Positions 1 through 11,309 are shown, numbered from the stretch's first letter. The stretch: DNA of 64,000 nt from JAEUMD01 sp036768475 (GCA_036768475.1 DAIPMW010000012.1:1-64000), one strand, 5' to 3'. Notes: a model not told the origin generated them from the letters alone. Made by a program: numbers and translations.

Positions 1-63
1 CCGTGATCAGCGACGCTCCCGCCGCTGCAAGCGCCCGCTATTCAGAGGTTCCCTAAATACCCT

Positions 64-756
64 GTGCCGCCCGTGCCGGAGCTTGCGCGGGCCGGGGGCT
101 CTACCGTCGATGAGATGGTCGGCTGGTGGCAGGCTTATTATGACCGTGATCCGGTGCCCTGGAACTATGTTCGGGGCACTAAAGTCGTTCGCACTGCCTA
201 CACGGGGCTGCACAACCTTTCGCAACTAGTCGCTGGTTGTGCCGCTGAAAAGATCGAGCAGGGACGCAAGTCTAATTCTGAGATCGTCGAACTGGCCGCG
301 CCTCTTGCGTTCGGCAGGCGGACGCAGGTATTCGACTTGCCACGGCGCCAGTTTCCATTTGGCCGAGACAACCGCGCAGGTTACCGCATTCCGTTCTTCT
401 TCGTCGAAGACAACACGGTGAAGCTCTACCACCTTCAGCCGCGCAAGAGCGCTGCCGTCACTTTCGATCAGATGGGCATGGTAGCGACCATCTATAAGCG
501 CTTTATTCTCGATACCGAATTCTACGGCCAGAAGGTCGATCTTGAGATCGTGGACTTGGCAGAGGACAAGATCTCGCACGCGCGCGAGGTAAACCGCTAC
601 AAGATCGATGATCTTGAGCTTTGGTCTGATGCGCGATTGCAGGACCGGTTGACTCTGATCGCAGAGTCGCTCGACCGCGTGTGGAGCAGCGGCACCATCC
701 AGCCGCGCGACCGCCGTGGCCGCCGCCCCGACCCGGATATGCCGCTGTTTGATTAG
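64..756 (+). CDS. Hypothetical protein
   Basis: I do not recognise this 230-residue protein. The frame is closed by a stop at base 4 and then open; the first usable start is the GTG at 64, and an ATG at 115 (residue 18) is an alternative. It is soluble-looking, with no signal peptide or membrane segment. The middle (residues about 85-175) is rich in aromatic and basic residues and alternates in a beta-like pattern; the C-terminus is an arginine/proline/aspartate tail. It stands alone, with a sulfotransferase about 400 bases downstream, and both look accessory beside the core genes that follow. Function unknown; that it is a real gene rests on length and codon pattern only. Confidence 0.55.
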   Translation: MPPVPELARAGGSTVDEMVGWWQAYYDRDPVPWNYVRGTKVVRTAYTGLHNLSQLVAGCAAEKIEQGRKSNSEIVELAAPLAFGRRTQVFDLPRRQFPFGRDNRAGYRIPFFFVEDNTVKLYHLQPRKSAAVTFDQMGMVATIYKRFILDTEFYGQKVDLEIVDLAEDKISHAREVNRYKIDDLELWSDARLQDRLTLIAESLDRVWSSGTIQPRDRRGRRPDPDMPLFD

Positions 757-1149
757 TCCGCAGCGTTGTAAGTGCTGGCATTGATGGCGTGCTGTTAAAA
801 TCAAAGACTTGAGAGGCAGTTCGCAGCCTGCGGTGCTTGCGGCACCCACTTGGTGACGCAACTCGAAACTGGCGTTTGCGGCGCAGCCGGATAGCGGTGT
901 GCGGCGGAAATTCTTGCTTCGCGCCGGTTTACGACGTGTCTGCTTTCGAGGGCCGTCTCCTCTCGCGAGACCGATCCATATCCCGTAGTGACAATGTCGC
1001 CCAAATCAGTCCAAATCAGTCGTATTCATCCAGGATGGAACTCGATTTGAGTGGACCGCACCATGAGCCAACAGTGCTCATATTGCATCAGGTTCGCCGG
1101 CGTCATGATTTGCGCTAGCTCGGGGGGCGGCGAAGCACGTGAGAATGTC
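757..1149. other. Intergenic region without recognised gene
   Basis: No convincing coding frame or RNA structure was seen. The only feature is a perfect tandem duplication of a 10-base unit (ccaaatcagt) at 1001-1020. Its downstream part may hold the sulfotransferase promoter. Confidence 0.4.
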
Positions 1150-1935
1150 ATGAATCTGTCGACGATGTTTATCCCAGATCGTGACAATCTGGTTGAGCGC
1201 CTCATAAGAGCTGCCAACGCCGAACGGTGGTTCGCAAAACTCCCGGATAATGCAAGACGCTGGTCAGCTAAGCGGAGAGCACCAGGCTTTGGACACGTAC
1301 CTCATCTGCTCAAGGCAAAGCAGGGCGACGATTATGAACTCATGAGCGCAGCAGCTCAGAAGTGCATCTTCGTGCATGTTCCCAAGGCCGCGGGAATCTC
1401 CGTGGCCAATGCCCTGTTTGGAAGCAGAGCCGGAGGCCATATTCCATTATGCTATTATCTTTGGCTCTACGGCGCGAAACGTTTTGATGCGTATTTCAAG
1501 TTTGCATTTGTTCGGCACCCGGTTGACCGGGCAAGGTCCGCATATCAATTTCTTCACGCAGGCGGGCTCAGCCAGATCGATAGGGATTGGGCTGAAATAT
1601 ATGTGAAGCCCTATGAAACCTTTGACGAATTTGTTTCGCAATCTTTAGTCCGGCCAGAGGTATCGCAGGCGTTGCACTTTCGGCCACAGGTGTTCTTCTT
1701 GACAGATCCAAGAACCGGGAAAATCGGGTTGGATTTTTTGGGAAAGTTCGAGAACATCGGCTGCGATTTTGTAAAAGTCGCTGATCGCCTCGGGAGAAAC
1801 TGCCAACTTCCACACCTGAACAAGAAGGATGGGCTTGCCGGGCGCTTGGATATTTCAAATGAGTCTCTTGGATTGCTGCACGAAATCTACCGACAGGATT
1901 TGGCGGCTCTCGATTATAATGAATACGAAGCTTGA
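1150..1935 (+). CDS. Sulfotransferase family protein
   Basis: Predicted PAPS-dependent sulfotransferase of the Sulfotransfer_2 type, moving sulfate onto a carbohydrate or other hydroxyl acceptor. The 5'-phosphosulfate loop is visible as FVHVPKAAGIS (about residue 75 onward), and the 3'-phosphate-binding motif as FVRHPVDRARSAY about 45 residues later. This order and spacing fit the family. The ATG at 1150 was chosen; the frame is open from a GTG at 1051 with an ATG at 1063, but that extension is cysteine-rich and unlike the family. The gene looks lower in GC than its neighbours and lies beside an unknown gene, which suggests acquired surface-modification DNA. The acceptor cannot be inferred. 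Confidence 0.75.
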   Translation: MNLSTMFIPDRDNLVERLIRAANAERWFAKLPDNARRWSAKRRAPGFGHVPHLLKAKQGDDYELMSAAAQKCIFVHVPKAAGISVANALFGSRAGGHIPLCYYLWLYGAKRFDAYFKFAFVRHPVDRARSAYQFLHAGGLSQIDRDWAEIYVKPYETFDEFVSQSLVRPEVSQALHFRPQVFFLTDPRTGKIGLDFLGKFENIGCDFVKVADRLGRNCQLPHLNKKDGLAGRLDISNESLGLLHEIYRQDLAALDYNEYEA

Positions 1936-1937
1936 AC

Positions 1938-3461
1938 TCACCTGATGTGCGACATCGCATAAAACAGGATCGCGGCGAGGAATGCAGAGGCCGGCACGGT
2001 GACGACCCAGGCTGCAATCACAGCCATGAAATGGGAACGGCGCACCAGCTTGCGCCGCAGGAGTTCCTCTGGATCGGCCACATGGTGGTGCTTGATCTTG
2101 ATCTCTCCGCCGTTCTTCGTCCGGATATAGGCGCGCCGGCGACGGCTGTGCGTCGTGTACCACTCGCGAAAGAAGCCGACGCCGAACACCGCGCCCACTG
2201 CGATATGCGTGGACGAAACGGGAAGTCCGAGTGCGGAGGCGACGATCACGGTGATGGCGGCCGATAGCGCCACGCAGTAAGCGCGCATCGGGTTCATCTT
2301 GGTGATCTGCTCGCCGACCATTTTGATGAGACGCGGTCCATAGAAGAACAGTCCGAGCGAGATGCCGAAGGCGCCGATCATCATCACCCAGGGCGGAATC
2401 TGAACGGCGGCTGCCGCCTTGTGCGTGGTACCGGCGTGGATGATTGCAGCGAGGGGACCGACGGCGTTGGCCACGTCGTTGGCGCCGTGCGCGAATGACA
2501 AGAGCGCTGCGGCGAAGATCAGTGGCATGTGAAACAGCTTACGCAGCGACTGGTTGCGGTTCTCCAGCCCCTCTGACTGACGATGGATGAACGGCTTGAG
2601 CGCCAGCGCCGAGCCGGCAAAAACGATAAGCGAATAGGTGACGACTTCGCTCGTGCTCGGATTCCAGATCTTGTTGAAACCCTTGAGCATCAGATATGCG
2701 GCAAAGGAGCCGGCCATGATCGCAATCAGAAGCGGCACCCATCGCCGCGCAGCCGCGATCTTGTCGTTGCGGTAGATGATGAAGGACTTGATGAAGGCGA
2801 GGAACGCAGCCGCGATCACGCCGCCGAGCAATGGCGAAATGACCCAGCTCGCCGCAATCGTCGCCATCGTCGGCCAGTTGACAGCGCCAAAACCCGCAGC
2901 CGCGATGCCCGCCCCCATCACGCCGCCGACAACCGCGTGCGTGGTTGAAACCGGCGCGCCCAGGTAGGTGGCAAGGTTGATCCACAGTGCCGACGAGAAC
3001 AGCGCCGCCATCATTGCCCAGATGAAGATCTGGTTGTCGGCAACCGCTTCGGGGGCAATGATGCCTTTCGAGATCGTCTTGACGACGTCGCCGCCGGCCA
3101 GTAGCGCTCCGGCCGCTTCGAAGATGGCGGCGATCACCAGTGCGCCAAACAGCGTCAACGCGCGCGAGCCGACCGCTGGCGCGACATTGTTGGCAACATC
3201 GTTTGCTCCGATGTTGAGGGCCATGTAGCCACCGAGGATGGCGGCGACGACGATCAGAGCGCCCGATGCCTCGTCAGTAACCTGCGTTGCGGCCATCAGC
3301 CCGGCCGCAGCAAGGAACACGAGCCCCGCCCCCAGCGAAACGACGCTCATGGAAATGGCGCGCGTCGCGTCCTCGACCCGGGCGATCTTGCTCAGATCCT
3401 TGTCGAGGGACGTCTTCTTGAGATGGCGGCCCGTCCGATGCACATTCTGGTCGCTCGCCAT
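1938..3461 (-). CDS. pit: PiT family inorganic phosphate transporter
   Basis: Inner-membrane low-affinity phosphate (metal-phosphate/H+) symporter of the PiT/PHO4 family. Both copies of the inverted-repeat signature are present: GANDVANN in the N-terminal half and GANDVANA in the C-terminal half, each embedded in multiple hydrophobic helices, plus the paired PVSTTH and PVSSTH motifs. The ATG at 3461 (507 residues) has a GGGAG ribosome-binding site 8 bases upstream; an in-frame ATG at 3503 lacks one. The hydrophilic loop near the C-terminus (about residues 435-475) is rich in Arg/Lys/His. It converges on the sulfotransferase with a 2-base gap. No Pho box was seen upstream. Confidence 0.93.
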   Translation of the reverse strand: MASDQNVHRTGRHLKKTSLDKDLSKIARVEDATRAISMSVVSLGAGLVFLAAAGLMAATQVTDEASGALIVVAAILGGYMALNIGANDVANNVAPAVGSRALTLFGALVIAAIFEAAGALLAGGDVVKTISKGIIAPEAVADNQIFIWAMMAALFSSALWINLATYLGAPVSTTHAVVGGVMGAGIAAAGFGAVNWPTMATIAASWVISPLLGGVIAAAFLAFIKSFIIYRNDKIAAARRWVPLLIAIMAGSFAAYLMLKGFNKIWNPSTSEVVTYSLIVFAGSALALKPFIHRQSEGLENRNQSLRKLFHMPLIFAAALLSFAHGANDVANAVGPLAAIIHAGTTHKAAAAVQIPPWVMMIGAFGISLGLFFYGPRLIKMVGEQITKMNPMRAYCVALSAAITVIVASALGLPVSSTHIAVGAVFGVGFFREWYTTHSRRRRAYIRTKNGGEIKIKHHHVADPEELLRRKLVRRSHFMAVIAAWVVTVPASAFLAAILFYAMSHIR

Positions 3462-3596
3462 CCAGGGTGCTCCCTTTGCGGATCTGAGGTGCGCTACATC
3501 CATGAAGAGCGGCGCGCGGCCAGCACTCCTGGCCCGCCGGGGCGATACAAGAAATACGCTGATATGACAATGGATGATGCTGGCATTGCGCGTATT

Positions 3597-4064
3597 TCAG
3601 CGGGAAAAGGGCGCCTCGCCGCTGCCCGCCGCGGGTTGCTTGCAATGGTCGCAGAGCCAGTCGCCGAGCCCGAGGATGAGTTGAGAAAGCTCCGGCTCAT
3701 CGACGCGCTTTGCTGCCTTCTTCGGAGATAGCCACTCCAGCTGGCGTTCGCCCTTCTCCCGCCATTCAAAGCGCTGCGCCTCGACGAGCAGGGGAAATAC
3801 GCTGACCCGGCACATGACGCTGGCGAACAGATGCAGGCGTTTGCGGTTTCGGTAGCTCCCGATGGCATCAACTGACACCGTGCCCGTCAGTCCGGCCTCC
3901 TCCTTGGCCTCGCGGGCTGCCATGTCGTGAGGCGCAAGGCCAGCCTTGGGCCAGCCTTTGGGAATGATCCACCGCTTGGTTCCCCGTGACGTGATGAGGC
4001 ACACGAGCAGGCCGTCGCGCGTTTCGACATAGGGCAGGGCGGCATACTGATTGAGCACGTTCAC
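3597..4064 (-). CDS. NUDIX hydrolase
   Basis: Predicted NUDIX pyrophosphohydrolase of 155 residues, resembling the diphosphoinositol-polyphosphate/diadenosine-type subgroup (motif PKGWPKAG). The Nudix box spans residues 37-59 and keeps the metal-binding REAKEEAGL core, but the first conserved glutamate (GX5E) is a leucine here. That replacement is seen in some relatives and leaves the REXXEE helix intact. The start is a GTG at 4064 with GGAGA about 9 bases upstream. It lies 54 bases downstream of recQ on the same strand and may be co-transcribed. The substrate cannot be predicted. Confidence 0.85.
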   Translation of the reverse strand: MNVLNQYAALPYVETRDGLLVCLITSRGTKRWIIPKGWPKAGLAPHDMAAREAKEEAGLTGTVSVDAIGSYRNRKRLHLFASVMCRVSVFPLLVEAQRFEWREKGERQLEWLSPKKAAKRVDEPELSQLILGLGDWLCDHCKQPAAGSGEAPFSR

Positions 4065-4118
4065 GTGGAATCTTTCTCCGCTGTGGCGCTCTCCGGTTCG
4101 GCTGCAGTTGCCAACATG

Positions 4119-6308
4119 TCACGCGAGCTCCGCAAGCAGGCATTTCAATGTGCCGAAGTCATAGCGCCCGTCCAGCGCTGCGTGTACCGGCCCAAGCCTG
4201 CCGCTCTCCAGCGTTCCACAGCGCTCGAATGCGGCCATGATCTCGTCGAGTTCTGCCGCTGCGAGACCCACTGCCTCGCTGGCCTCGATCAGCCCCGCTT
4301 CGATCGCCTCGGCTAGGTGCCCGAGCACGGTCGAACGCTCCAATCCGCGTTTGTCCGCGATGGCATCGGCATCGTGCCCTGCAAGATGCAGCGCCAGTGT
4401 CGCGTTGACCGTTACCGACAGCCGGTTGTCGAGCCGCGAATCGCGAACACCTGCGCGCGCGATGACACTGAGAAAATCCGTGCCGAATTTTGCGATCTTG
4501 GCGGCGCCCAGTCCAGTGATGTCGTGCAGAGCCGCCTCGTTTGAAGGCCGCTTGGCGGCCAGTTCCGCCAAAGTGCGGTCGTGGCAGATGACATAGGGAG
4601 GCACCTTGGCCCGCGCGGCCAAATCGACGCGCAGCTGTCGCAGCGTTTCGTAAAGCTCGCGGTCGTGTGGTGCAATGCCGGTCAGCGCGGTCTTGCTCGC
4701 GCGGCGAGATTTCTTTTCACGTGCCGGGATGGCAGGCGGTAGCCGCATGGGGAATGTGATTTCGCCGCGCAGAAGCGGTCGTGCTTCCTCCGTCAGTAAG
4801 AGCGTGCCATGACCTTCGTCGTCACCCGTCAGATATCCTGCGGCGGTGAGCTGGCGGAAAAGTCCCCGCCATCGCGTCGCTTCCGTATCAGAGCCGATGC
4901 CGAAAACCGAAAGCCGGTCATGCCCGTTGCGCACGATCCGCTCGTTCGTTTTTCCCGTCAGCACATCGACAACATATCCCACGCCGAACGACTGGCCCGT
5001 CCGGTAGACTGCGGACAGCGCCTTGCGGGCGGCGTCGGTGCCGTCGATGGTGGCGGGCGGCGTCAGGCAATTGTCGCAGTTGCCGCAGGGTTCGCTTTGG
5101 CGCTCACCGAAATAGGCGAGCAGCGCTTGCCGCCGGCAACCGGCCATTTCCGCGAGGCCGATCAGAGCGTCGAGCTTCTGGCGCTGGACCTGCCGGAAGG
5201 CTTCCGTTCCCTCTGACTGTGCGATCCATTGGCGTTGCTGGATGATGTCCTGCAGGCCATAGGCCATCCAGGCGTTGGCGGGCTCTCCGTCGCGGCCGGC
5301 GCGCCCGGTTTCCTGATAATAGGACTCGATCGACTTAGGCAGGTTGAGATGCGCGACGAACCGCACGTCCGGCTTGTCGATGCCCATGCCGAAAGCAATG
5401 GTTGCGACGACGATGAGGCCATCCTCTTCGAGGAACGTGCGCTGTGTTTCGCGCCGCGTCTCCGCATCGAGCCCTGCATGGTAGGCGAGCGCCCTGCGGC
5501 CTTTGGTTGTGAGCCAGCGCGCCGTTTCCTCCACCGCACGGCGCGAGAGGCAGTAGACGATGCCGGCATCCGCCGGGTGCTCGCTCTGGATGAATTGCCA
5601 CAGCCGCTCGCGTGCGCTCACCGAGCCCATCTCGGCGATCGTATAGCGGATGTTGGGTCTGTCGAAGCTGGCAACGAAGCGTTCCGCCCGCTCGAGCGTC
5701 AGCTCGGCGATGATCTCTTCGCGCGTGCGCTCGTCCGCCGTTGCCGTCAGTGCGATCCGCGGCACGTCGGCAAACCGCTCGGCCAGAATCTTGAGTTGGC
5801 GGTATTCAGGCCGGAAGTCGTGTCCCCATTGCGAAACGCAGTGCGCCTCGTCGATGGCAAACAGCGCAATGTCGACGCGCGACAGCCGCTCCAGCGTGCG
5901 CTCCTGCAAGAGCCGTTCGGGCGCGACGTAGATGAGATCCAGATCGCCGCGCTCCAGCCGCCGCTCCACGTCCACCATTTCCGCGAACGTCTGCGAGGAA
6001 TTGAGGAAGGCTGCGGCCACTCCGGCCGCCTCGAGCGCTGCCACCTGGTCCTGCATCAGTGCGATCAGCGGCGAGACGACGACGCCGACGCCCCTGCGGA
6101 CGAGGGCGGGGATCTGGTAGCACAGTGATTTGCCGCCGCCCGTCGGCATCAGTACCAGCGCATCGCCCCCCGCAAGGACCGTCTCCACGATGCGCGCCTG
6201 TTCGAGCCGGAAGCTCTTGTAGCCGAAGATTTCTTCGAGCACATGCTGAGCTGCCGCCATGTCGGCTGCGGACGCGTTCGCGCGGGTAAGGGAGAGGTTG
6301 GACGCCAT
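4119..6308 (-). CDS. recQ: ATP-dependent DNA helicase RecQ
   Basis: 3'-5' DNA helicase for recombination and replication-fork repair. Visible motifs include Walker A TGGGKS at residues 56-61, the DEAH box at 153-156 followed by CVSQWGHDFRPEY, and motif VI in QETGRAGRDG. The RQC zinc cluster (C..CGNCDNC) follows the helicase core, then an HRDC domain (YETLRQLR...), and a C-terminal helix-turn-helix extension of about 100 residues seen in many alphaproteobacterial RecQ proteins. The ATG at 6308 gives 729 residues; the frame extends to 6452, but that region has no family similarity. The NUDIX gene follows on the same strand. Confidence 0.95.
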   Translation of the reverse strand: MASNLSLTRANASAADMAAAQHVLEEIFGYKSFRLEQARIVETVLAGGDALVLMPTGGGKSLCYQIPALVRRGVGVVVSPLIALMQDQVAALEAAGVAAAFLNSSQTFAEMVDVERRLERGDLDLIYVAPERLLQERTLERLSRVDIALFAIDEAHCVSQWGHDFRPEYRQLKILAERFADVPRIALTATADERTREEIIAELTLERAERFVASFDRPNIRYTIAEMGSVSARERLWQFIQSEHPADAGIVYCLSRRAVEETARWLTTKGRRALAYHAGLDAETRRETQRTFLEEDGLIVVATIAFGMGIDKPDVRFVAHLNLPKSIESYYQETGRAGRDGEPANAWMAYGLQDIIQQRQWIAQSEGTEAFRQVQRQKLDALIGLAEMAGCRRQALLAYFGERQSEPCGNCDNCLTPPATIDGTDAARKALSAVYRTGQSFGVGYVVDVLTGKTNERIVRNGHDRLSVFGIGSDTEATRWRGLFRQLTAAGYLTGDDEGHGTLLLTEEARPLLRGEITFPMRLPPAIPAREKKSRRASKTALTGIAPHDRELYETLRQLRVDLAARAKVPPYVICHDRTLAELAAKRPSNEAALHDITGLGAAKIAKFGTDFLSVIARAGVRDSRLDNRLSVTVNATLALHLAGHDADAIADKRGLERSTVLGHLAEAIEAGLIEASEAVGLAAAELDEIMAAFERCGTLESGRLGPVHAALDGRYDFGTLKCLLAELA

Positions 6309-6563
6309 GATCCTCGGTATGTGCGGACTCTGAGTTTTCGTGAGCCTGCAACCTATCCGATTCGGAACAGCGCCTGCGCTGCCCGTCGGCAACGCTCCCC
6401 AGTCCGAAAAAATGCGCAATTCCGCGGCGCCGATACCGGTGAATATTGGCAAACGACCGCATTCAGAGCGGGTTCATGTTGCGGTGTCTAATTTTGCCGT
6501 CATGATCGCCCCAGATGCTTGGCGCCTCCGGGAAGCCCAGGCGGGAACACGAGGATGGACCTG

Positions 6564-6863
6564 ATGATTCGTAAGGCCGTGAATGCGATGTCGACTGTTC
6601 CGGTGCTGCTCGGCGCCTTTGTTGTGCTGGCGCTCGCGGCGGTCCCGGCCTCGGCGCAGTCCAACTGCCAGTGGTATGGCGCCACCGCATTGAAGCAGCA
6701 GCAGCAAAACGAAAAGCTGAAATGCGGCTTCACGGGACCGGAATGGCATTCCGATCTGGCCCGCCATAGCGCCTGGTGCGCCCAGGTGCCGCCGGACGTT
6801 TGGAAAGCTTCGGCGCGCAAGCGCGATCAGATGCTTGCCGATTGCGCCACGAAGGCGAAATGA
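6564..6863 (+). CDS. Small secreted hypothetical protein
   Basis: 99-residue protein with a clear Sec signal peptide: basic MIRKAV start, hydrophobic stretch and an ASA-Q cleavage site near residue 31. The mature part has four cysteines (CQW, KCG, WCA, DCA) that could form two disulfides, and a glutamine run. The ATG at 6564 is preceded by GAGGA at 6551-6555; an ATG at 6555 lies too close to that site. It is divergent from recQ. It resembles small periplasmic proteins of unknown role found in Hyphomicrobiales. No function is assigned. Confidence 0.7.
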   Translation: MIRKAVNAMSTVPVLLGAFVVLALAAVPASAQSNCQWYGATALKQQQQNEKLKCGFTGPEWHSDLARHSAWCAQVPPDVWKASARKRDQMLADCATKAK

Positions 6864-7096
6864 CAGGAACGCTGATGCGTTCTGCAGCTTGATGGTTTGG
6901 AAGTGTCGGTCATTACCCCCTCGATCGAGATGGCCGACGTCATCGAGCGGCCGCCCGGTTCCCCCCACCGGAGCGGCCGCTCTGGTTTTTCATGGATTTT
7001 CACGAGGCTATACTGCGGTGTCGCGGCACGTTTCATCCGAAGTCAGCCAGACCCGCACCTGTCATGGAATATGAGAAGGCGATCGGCGGATTTGAT

Positions 7097-7309
7097 ATGT
7101 CGGGATTGATACGCGCATTGTCGGGGCTCATCGTCGGGTACGGCATTGGCGTCGCAGCCGGTGTCGCTCTGATCTGGGCGTTTTCCACCAACACGCATGA
7201 CAAGAGCCTGGAGATGGTGATGACGCCAGCCTTCGTCACGGGACCCATCGGCGCGCTTCTCGGCTTGATTGTCGGACTTGTGTGGAGGCGCACGCCGATC
7301 AGCGACTGA
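7097..7309 (+). CDS. Small two-helix membrane protein
   Basis: 70-residue protein with two predicted transmembrane segments (about residues 5-30 and 43-63), glycine-rich, separated by a short hydrophilic loop, ending in a basic then acidic tail (WRRTPISD). The ATG at 7097 was chosen because translation from there begins at the hydrophobic core; the frame is open from 6992 but that extension is not plausible. It is convergent with prfC, 40 bases away. Function unknown. Confidence 0.5.
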   Translation: MSGLIRALSGLIVGYGIGVAAGVALIWAFSTNTHDKSLEMVMTPAFVTGPIGALLGLIVGLVWRRTPISD

Positions 7310-7349
7310 TGTGGACGTCAATGCTGGGCCAGCGCGTCTGCGCCGTCGT

Positions 7350-8981
7350 TTATACAGTGATCGTCTTGATGTCCTTGAAGTTGATATCTGGCGCGCGTTC
7401 CATCACGGTCTGAAGGTTATAGATGGATGGCGCGAGGTAGACGTATTCGCCCTCGCGATCCTTGGCGATGAGCGAACGGTGCTTCTTAACGAACTCGTCC
7501 ACCGCGCCCGCTTTTTCCGACGAGATCCAGCGCACGCTGTCGCACGGTGCCATATCGAATGCGGTATCAAGGCCGTATTCGTGCGTCAGCCGGTCTGCCA
7601 GCACGTCCAACTGCAGCGCGCCGATGACGCCGACGACGGGTTGCGTGCCGTCAATGGGAGAGAACAGCTGTACGATGCCCTCCTCTGCCATCTCGTCCAG
7701 GGCCTCGCGCAGCTTCTTCGACTTGATGGCGTCGTTGGCGCGCACGCGCCGCAGGATCTCCGGCGCGAAATTGGGAATGCCGAGGAACGTCACGTCCTCG
7801 CCCTCGGTCAAGGCATCGCCGATGCGCAAAAGACCCTTGTTGGGAATGCCGACCACGTCGCCCGCATAGGCCTCCTCTGCCAGCGAGCGGTCCTGCGCGA
7901 AGAAGAATTGCGGCGCTTGCAGCGCAATCACGCGCCCGGTGCGGACGAGCTTAGCCTTCATGCCGCGCGTCAGCTTGCCCGAGCACACGCGCATGAACGC
8001 GATACGGTCGCGGTGGTTCTTGTCCATGTTCGCCTGGATCTTGAAGATCACGCCGGTCATTGCTGGTTCGCTCGCATGAATCGTGCGGGCCGCGGCCTTC
8101 TGGTCACGCGGGGAGGGCGCATAGGCGATCAGCGCTTCGAGCAGGCTTCTCACGCCGAAATTCTTCAGGGCCGATCCGAAGAAGACAGGGGTCAGCGTGC
8201 CCTGGCGGAAGGCCGCCACGTCGAAGGCCTGTGCGCCGTCGCCGACGAGCGCCACTTCCTCGCGCCAGGTCGCGGCGGCGCCAGGCTCCATCAGCGTGTC
8301 GAAGATCGGATCAGCAGGCCCGGAAACATCGGTTGCACCTTCCTGATCGAGCTGCCTGAGCTTGCCGGTTCTCAAATCGAAGACGCCCTTGAAGTCGCGG
8401 CCCGAGCCGATCGGCCAGACCATCGCGCAGGTGTCGAGCGCCAGCGTTTTCTCGATCTCGTCGAGTGCTTCGAGGGGCTCGCGTGCTTCGCGATCCATCT
8501 TGTTGACGAAGGTGATGATGGGGATGTCGCGCAGCCGGCAGATCTCGAACAGCTTCAACGTGCGCGCCTCGATGCCGCGCGCCGCGTCGATCACCATGAT
8601 CGCGGAATCGACCGCAGTCAGCGTGCGGTAGGTGTGGTCGGAGAAGTCTTCGTGGCCGGGCGTGTCGAGCAGGTTGAAGACGTGCCCGCCGTACTCGAAG
8701 GTCATCACCGAGGTCGCGACCGAGATGCCGCGCGCCTTCTCGATCGCCATCCAGTCCGACCGCGTCGACTGCCTGTCTTTCTTGGCCTTCACCTGACCGG
8801 CGAGCTGGATCGCGCCGCCGAACAAAAGCAGCTTTTCAGTCAGCGTCGTCTTACCGGCGTCGGGATGAGAGATTATCGCGAACGTGCGCCGCCGCTCGAT
8901 CTCGGCGGCAAAGCGCGGATCGGCGGTGGACTTGGGGGGCGGCGTGGTCGTCGCAATTGTCTCGTCGGTCGTGTTGGTCAT
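7350..8981 (-). CDS. prfC: Peptide chain release factor 3
   Basis: Translational GTPase that recycles RF1/RF2 after termination. G1 is SHPDAGKTT (residues 38-46), G3 is DTPGHEDF (105-112), and G4 is NKMD about 50 residues on. The SHPDAGKTT form and the segment QSTRSDWMAIEKARGISV are diagnostic for RF3 rather than EF-G. Length is 543 residues, usual for RF3. The ATG at 8981 begins a Thr/Pro-rich N-terminal tail; the frame is open to 9134 without family similarity. It stands as a single gene between a small membrane protein and groESL. Confidence 0.96.
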   Translation of the reverse strand: MTNTTDETIATTTPPPKSTADPRFAAEIERRRTFAIISHPDAGKTTLTEKLLLFGGAIQLAGQVKAKKDRQSTRSDWMAIEKARGISVATSVMTFEYGGHVFNLLDTPGHEDFSDHTYRTLTAVDSAIMVIDAARGIEARTLKLFEICRLRDIPIITFVNKMDREAREPLEALDEIEKTLALDTCAMVWPIGSGRDFKGVFDLRTGKLRQLDQEGATDVSGPADPIFDTLMEPGAAATWREEVALVGDGAQAFDVAAFRQGTLTPVFFGSALKNFGVRSLLEALIAYAPSPRDQKAAARTIHASEPAMTGVIFKIQANMDKNHRDRIAFMRVCSGKLTRGMKAKLVRTGRVIALQAPQFFFAQDRSLAEEAYAGDVVGIPNKGLLRIGDALTEGEDVTFLGIPNFAPEILRRVRANDAIKSKKLREALDEMAEEGIVQLFSPIDGTQPVVGVIGALQLDVLADRLTHEYGLDTAFDMAPCDSVRWISSEKAGAVDEFVKKHRSLIAKDREGEYVYLAPSIYNLQTVMERAPDINFKDIKTITV

Positions 8982-9197
8982 GTCGTGCCTTCGGAAGTGG
9001 CGTGGGCTTTCGAAGGGGCGCCGCCCCCTCGACCACGCCAAAGGGCCTATGCTCTTTGATAACCCCAACCTGCGTGCTCTGTTGTTGGCCGCTTCATACC
9101 ACCGTTCGCGAAAAACGAAAGGTCGGGCCTTCAAAGTTGCCCTTCCAGGCTGTCAGCGCCGTGCCTTGGGCCTGCCTGATGCCCATGTCGCGACGCC

Positions 9198-9217
9198 AAG
9201 TGAAGTGAAGTGAAGTT
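9198..9217. repeat. Pentanucleotide microrepeat
   Basis: Three perfect AAGTG units and one AAGTT in the gap between prfC and the groEL terminator. It is non-coding and no function is inferred. Confidence 0.6.
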
Positions 9218-9265
9218 AGGTCTGTCCGACTTCGCCAGAGAAAAGAGCATGGGCTGACAAATTAA

Positions 9266-9291
9266 AGGGGCGGCTCGTGTGAGCCGCCCCT
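9266..9291 (-). terminator. groESL rho-independent terminator
   Basis: An 11-bp perfect GC-rich stem with a 4-base loop (9266-9276 pairs with 9281-9291) lies 28 bases past the groEL stop. On the minus strand it is followed by a T-rich stretch (TTTAATTT). Confidence 0.85.
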
Positions 9292-9318
9292 ATAGGCTTT
9301 CAGCACTGAGCGCAGGGC

Positions 9319-10965
<1,647 letters not shown>

Positions 10966-11018
10966 CTGGCTAAGCTCCTGCGAATTGTATTGGGGGGATA
11001 CGGAAATGGACGGCCGAC

Positions 11019-11309
11019 TTACTTGTCGAGCACGCCCATGATGTCGCTCTCCTTCATGATGAGGAGATCCTGGCCGTCGATCTTGACCTCGGTGCCGGAC
11101 CACTTGCCGAACAGCACCTTGTCGCCTTTCTTGACGTCGAGGGCGACGATCTTGCCGGACTCGTCACGGGCACCCGGGCCAACAGCGACGATTTCACCCT
11201 GCTGCGGCTTCTCACCGGCCGTGTCGGGGATGATGATACCACCAGCGGTCTTCGTCTCGGCATCAGCGCGCTTGACGACAACGCGATCGTGGAGGGGGCG
11301 GAACTTCAT
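11019..11309 (-). CDS. groES: Co-chaperonin GroES
   Basis: 10-kDa lid of the GroEL chaperonin. The 96-residue sequence begins MKFRPLHDRVVVKRAD. It has the mobile loop (KTAGGIIIPDTAGEKPQQG) and ends KESDIMGVLDK, all typical. The ATG at 11309 is used; the frame runs to 11354 without similarity. It is the first gene of groESL, with the CIRCE element and a sigma70-like promoter in the 140 bases upstream. Confidence 0.98.
   Translation of the reverse strand: MKFRPLHDRVVVKRADAETKTAGGIIIPDTAGEKPQQGEIVAVGPGARDESGKIVALDVKKGDKVLFGKWSGTEVKIDGQDLLIMKESDIMGVLDK

Noticed and set aside
1001..1020. Tandem 10-base duplication and similar microrepeats (9198-9217, 62598-62621)
   Set aside because: Too short and with too few units to be CRISPR, iterons or minisatellites.
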